Assembly (NCBI GenBank): GCA_910575435.1 | Contig: CAJTGI010000017.1 | Location: 1 to 63,275, forward strand | Direction of reading: 5' to 3' | Source: Clostridiaceae bacterium | GTDB taxonomy: Bacteria; Bacillota; Clostridia; Lachnospirales; Lachnospiraceae | Length of the DNA: 63,275 nucleotides | Part shown: piece after piece, positions 62,535 through 63,275 of the stretch | Numbering within the stretch: position 1 is the stretch's first letter | Layout of the letters: every line of letters begins with the position of its first letter | Position numbers and translations under genes: made by a program | Notes under the pieces: generated by a model | Databases searched by the model: none | Seen by the model: the letters and a program-made list of their open reading frames with translations, nothing else | What the model was told of the DNA's origin: nothing

Positions 62535-62627
62535 TGTGTTATCAAGTTACTTAAACAGTAACAAGATATACCCCTCAAACCCCTCTCCTCTTTGGAGCGA
62601 TTCGTCGCTCTAAAGAGGACTTTTTTT
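62535..62627 (+). ncRNA. Candidate small RNA with intrinsic terminator
   Basis: A TATAAT at about 62528-62533 with T-rich upstream sequence is followed within ~55 bp by a strong terminator: 14-bp arms 62587-62600 and 62605-62618 (one mismatch), TTCG loop, then seven T (62621-62627). The transcript would be ~90 nt with a small GTTAC/GTAAC stem and a C-rich single strand (CCCCTCAAACCCCTCTCC), like the ribosome-site-pairing C-rich loops of Firmicute sRNAs. No reading frame fits. The -35 box is poor. Confidence 0.5.
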
Positions 62628-62669
62628 ATTTATAGCTATAAATGAGCAAATATAGAAATTTGCACAAAA

Positions 62670-63275
62670 CTACCCTACCAATTTCAAAACAGCTTCAAGT
62701 GACGCACCATTTTTTATGAACTGGTGCAGATTACCGATTCGCTCTGTTTTGACTTGATCTTGAAAATACCAGTATCCTTCCTCGAAGGTATTGTATTTCC
62801 CGGAATACATACAGCACATGTAATGAACCAATGACATAATCAGCCAGTACCGCTCGATTCCCTGCCGTGAGCGGATCTGATATTTGTCCAGCGCGAGTCT
62901 GTTTTTGCTCTGACGGAAAAATAATTCGATTGCCCACCGTTCTGTATATGTGTCAAGGATTTCCTGTGTGGATATTCCGGCATTTGTGGATATAAATACC
63001 CTCAGCGCTTTCGGATCTCCAAAAGATTCCCGGGGATAGCTGATAATAACCACCGCGTTTGGAATATCATTGAGTTCTCCTTCGTAGCGGTACACATAGA
63101 ATTCACGGCCGCCAACGGTCACAAGGCTGACAGCCCTTTAAATGGGATTGATGGAAGTACGCTGCTTCAATTGGATGCCCGGCCTGTGACGAAGGCCTGG
63201 TATGCGAAGCAATCGTATCATCTACAATACAGAAAACAGGCTGTCCTGAGCGTTGCGCTTCCTGATAAATAACCT
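62670..63275 (-). pseudogene. IS4-family transposase with internal deletion, cut by window edge
   Basis: The left part encodes a C-terminal transposase segment (VYRYEGELNDIPNAVVI, and the YREK-like motif YTERWAIELFFRQSK with YQIRSRQGIERYW). The right part (63127-63275) encodes, in another frame, QRSGQPVFCIVDDTIASH, the first catalytic Asp region. The middle of the gene, normally over 150 residues between them, is absent and the join is out of frame. It cannot be active. The left end of the element lies near 62640. Confidence 0.75.

Noticed and set aside
1-63275. CRISPR arrays, tRNA and rRNA genes
   Set aside because: No regularly spaced direct repeats and no tRNA- or rRNA-like conserved segments were seen on either strand.

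Overview
This window looks like chromosomal DNA of an anaerobic, low-to-mid G+C Firmicute, most likely an uncultured or gut Lachnospiraceae (inference). Supporting signs are strong AGGAGG-type ribosome sites, several TTG/GTG starts, the small Cys-rich DUF6485-like and DUF6715-like proteins, an Rpn-family nuclease gene, IS256- and IS4-type transposase remnants, a Tn1549/Tn916-like conjugation scar, and CheR/CheB plus a FliD-like protein that imply motility. I found no rRNA, tRNA or CRISPR.

Left part, 1-8.3 kb, is accessory DNA. It holds an IS256-family transposase running off the edge, a scrap of a second transposase with a hairpin over its ribosome site, a zinc-ribbon/membrane/helical-repeat protein with a 35-aa membrane peptide, and an orphan GHKL ATPase. 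Then comes a decayed integrative conjugative element (mobC, relaxase, prgI and virB4 fragments in their normal order, broken by stops and deletions). It still contains one intact nucleotidyltransferase-like gene behind a consensus promoter.

8.3-15.7 kb is one leftward operon for amino-acid or dicarboxylate uptake: a DUF6485-like protein, a lipoprotein that fuses extra solute-binding lobes to a permease, a GlnQ-type ATPase, two paralogous Na+/H+ symporters and a cyclic-nucleotide-fold protein. The ATPase and both symporters carry the same kind of RsbW/GHKL-like extra domain. 15.8-18.0 kb is a graveyard of gene fragments plus an Rpn-family nuclease gene and a 77-bp inverted repeat.

18.1-23.8 kb is a secreted-protein cassette: a consensus promoter, a long leader with a 19-codon ORF, two tandem secreted paralogues, a lipoprotein, two ABC-2 permeases and an ATPase, then a convergent PadR regulator with its own consensus promoter and a perfect 21-bp palindrome. 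23.9-29.4 kb holds a sensory set: a soluble MCP-like protein, a FIST protein and a large hybrid kinase whose phospho-accepting His is Tyr. After it come hipBA and a GH2 glycosidase.

34-41.9 kb is core-like: amidase, rdgB, cheR, cheB, serine acetyltransferase, a MarR regulator with citrate synthase, and proB. 42-55.6 kb is an island: a large RelA/SpoT-domain protein facing a NACHT NTPase with a C-terminal helical-repeat array (probable antiphage defence). Next is an Agr/Blp-like set: LytTR response regulator with two A-run frameshifts, short GHKL kinase, paired direct repeats, secreted 145-aa protein, two VanZ-like proteins, ATPase and FtsX-type permease. 55.8-61.4 kb returns to core functions: YcxB-like protein, tsaE-tsaB-rimI, rnz, a DUF6715-like protein and tsaD (t6A tRNA modification). 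The right end holds a FliD-like protein, a small-RNA candidate with a clear terminator, and a deleted IS4-family transposase.

The best candidates for an undescribed system are (i) the two independent 'small secreted protein plus ABC transporter' cassettes at 18.1-23.8 and 49.0-55.6 kb, (ii) the transporter operon with a repeated GHKL-like regulatory domain, and (iii) the RelA/SpoT-NACHT pair. All identifications come from reading the sequence; no database search was run.
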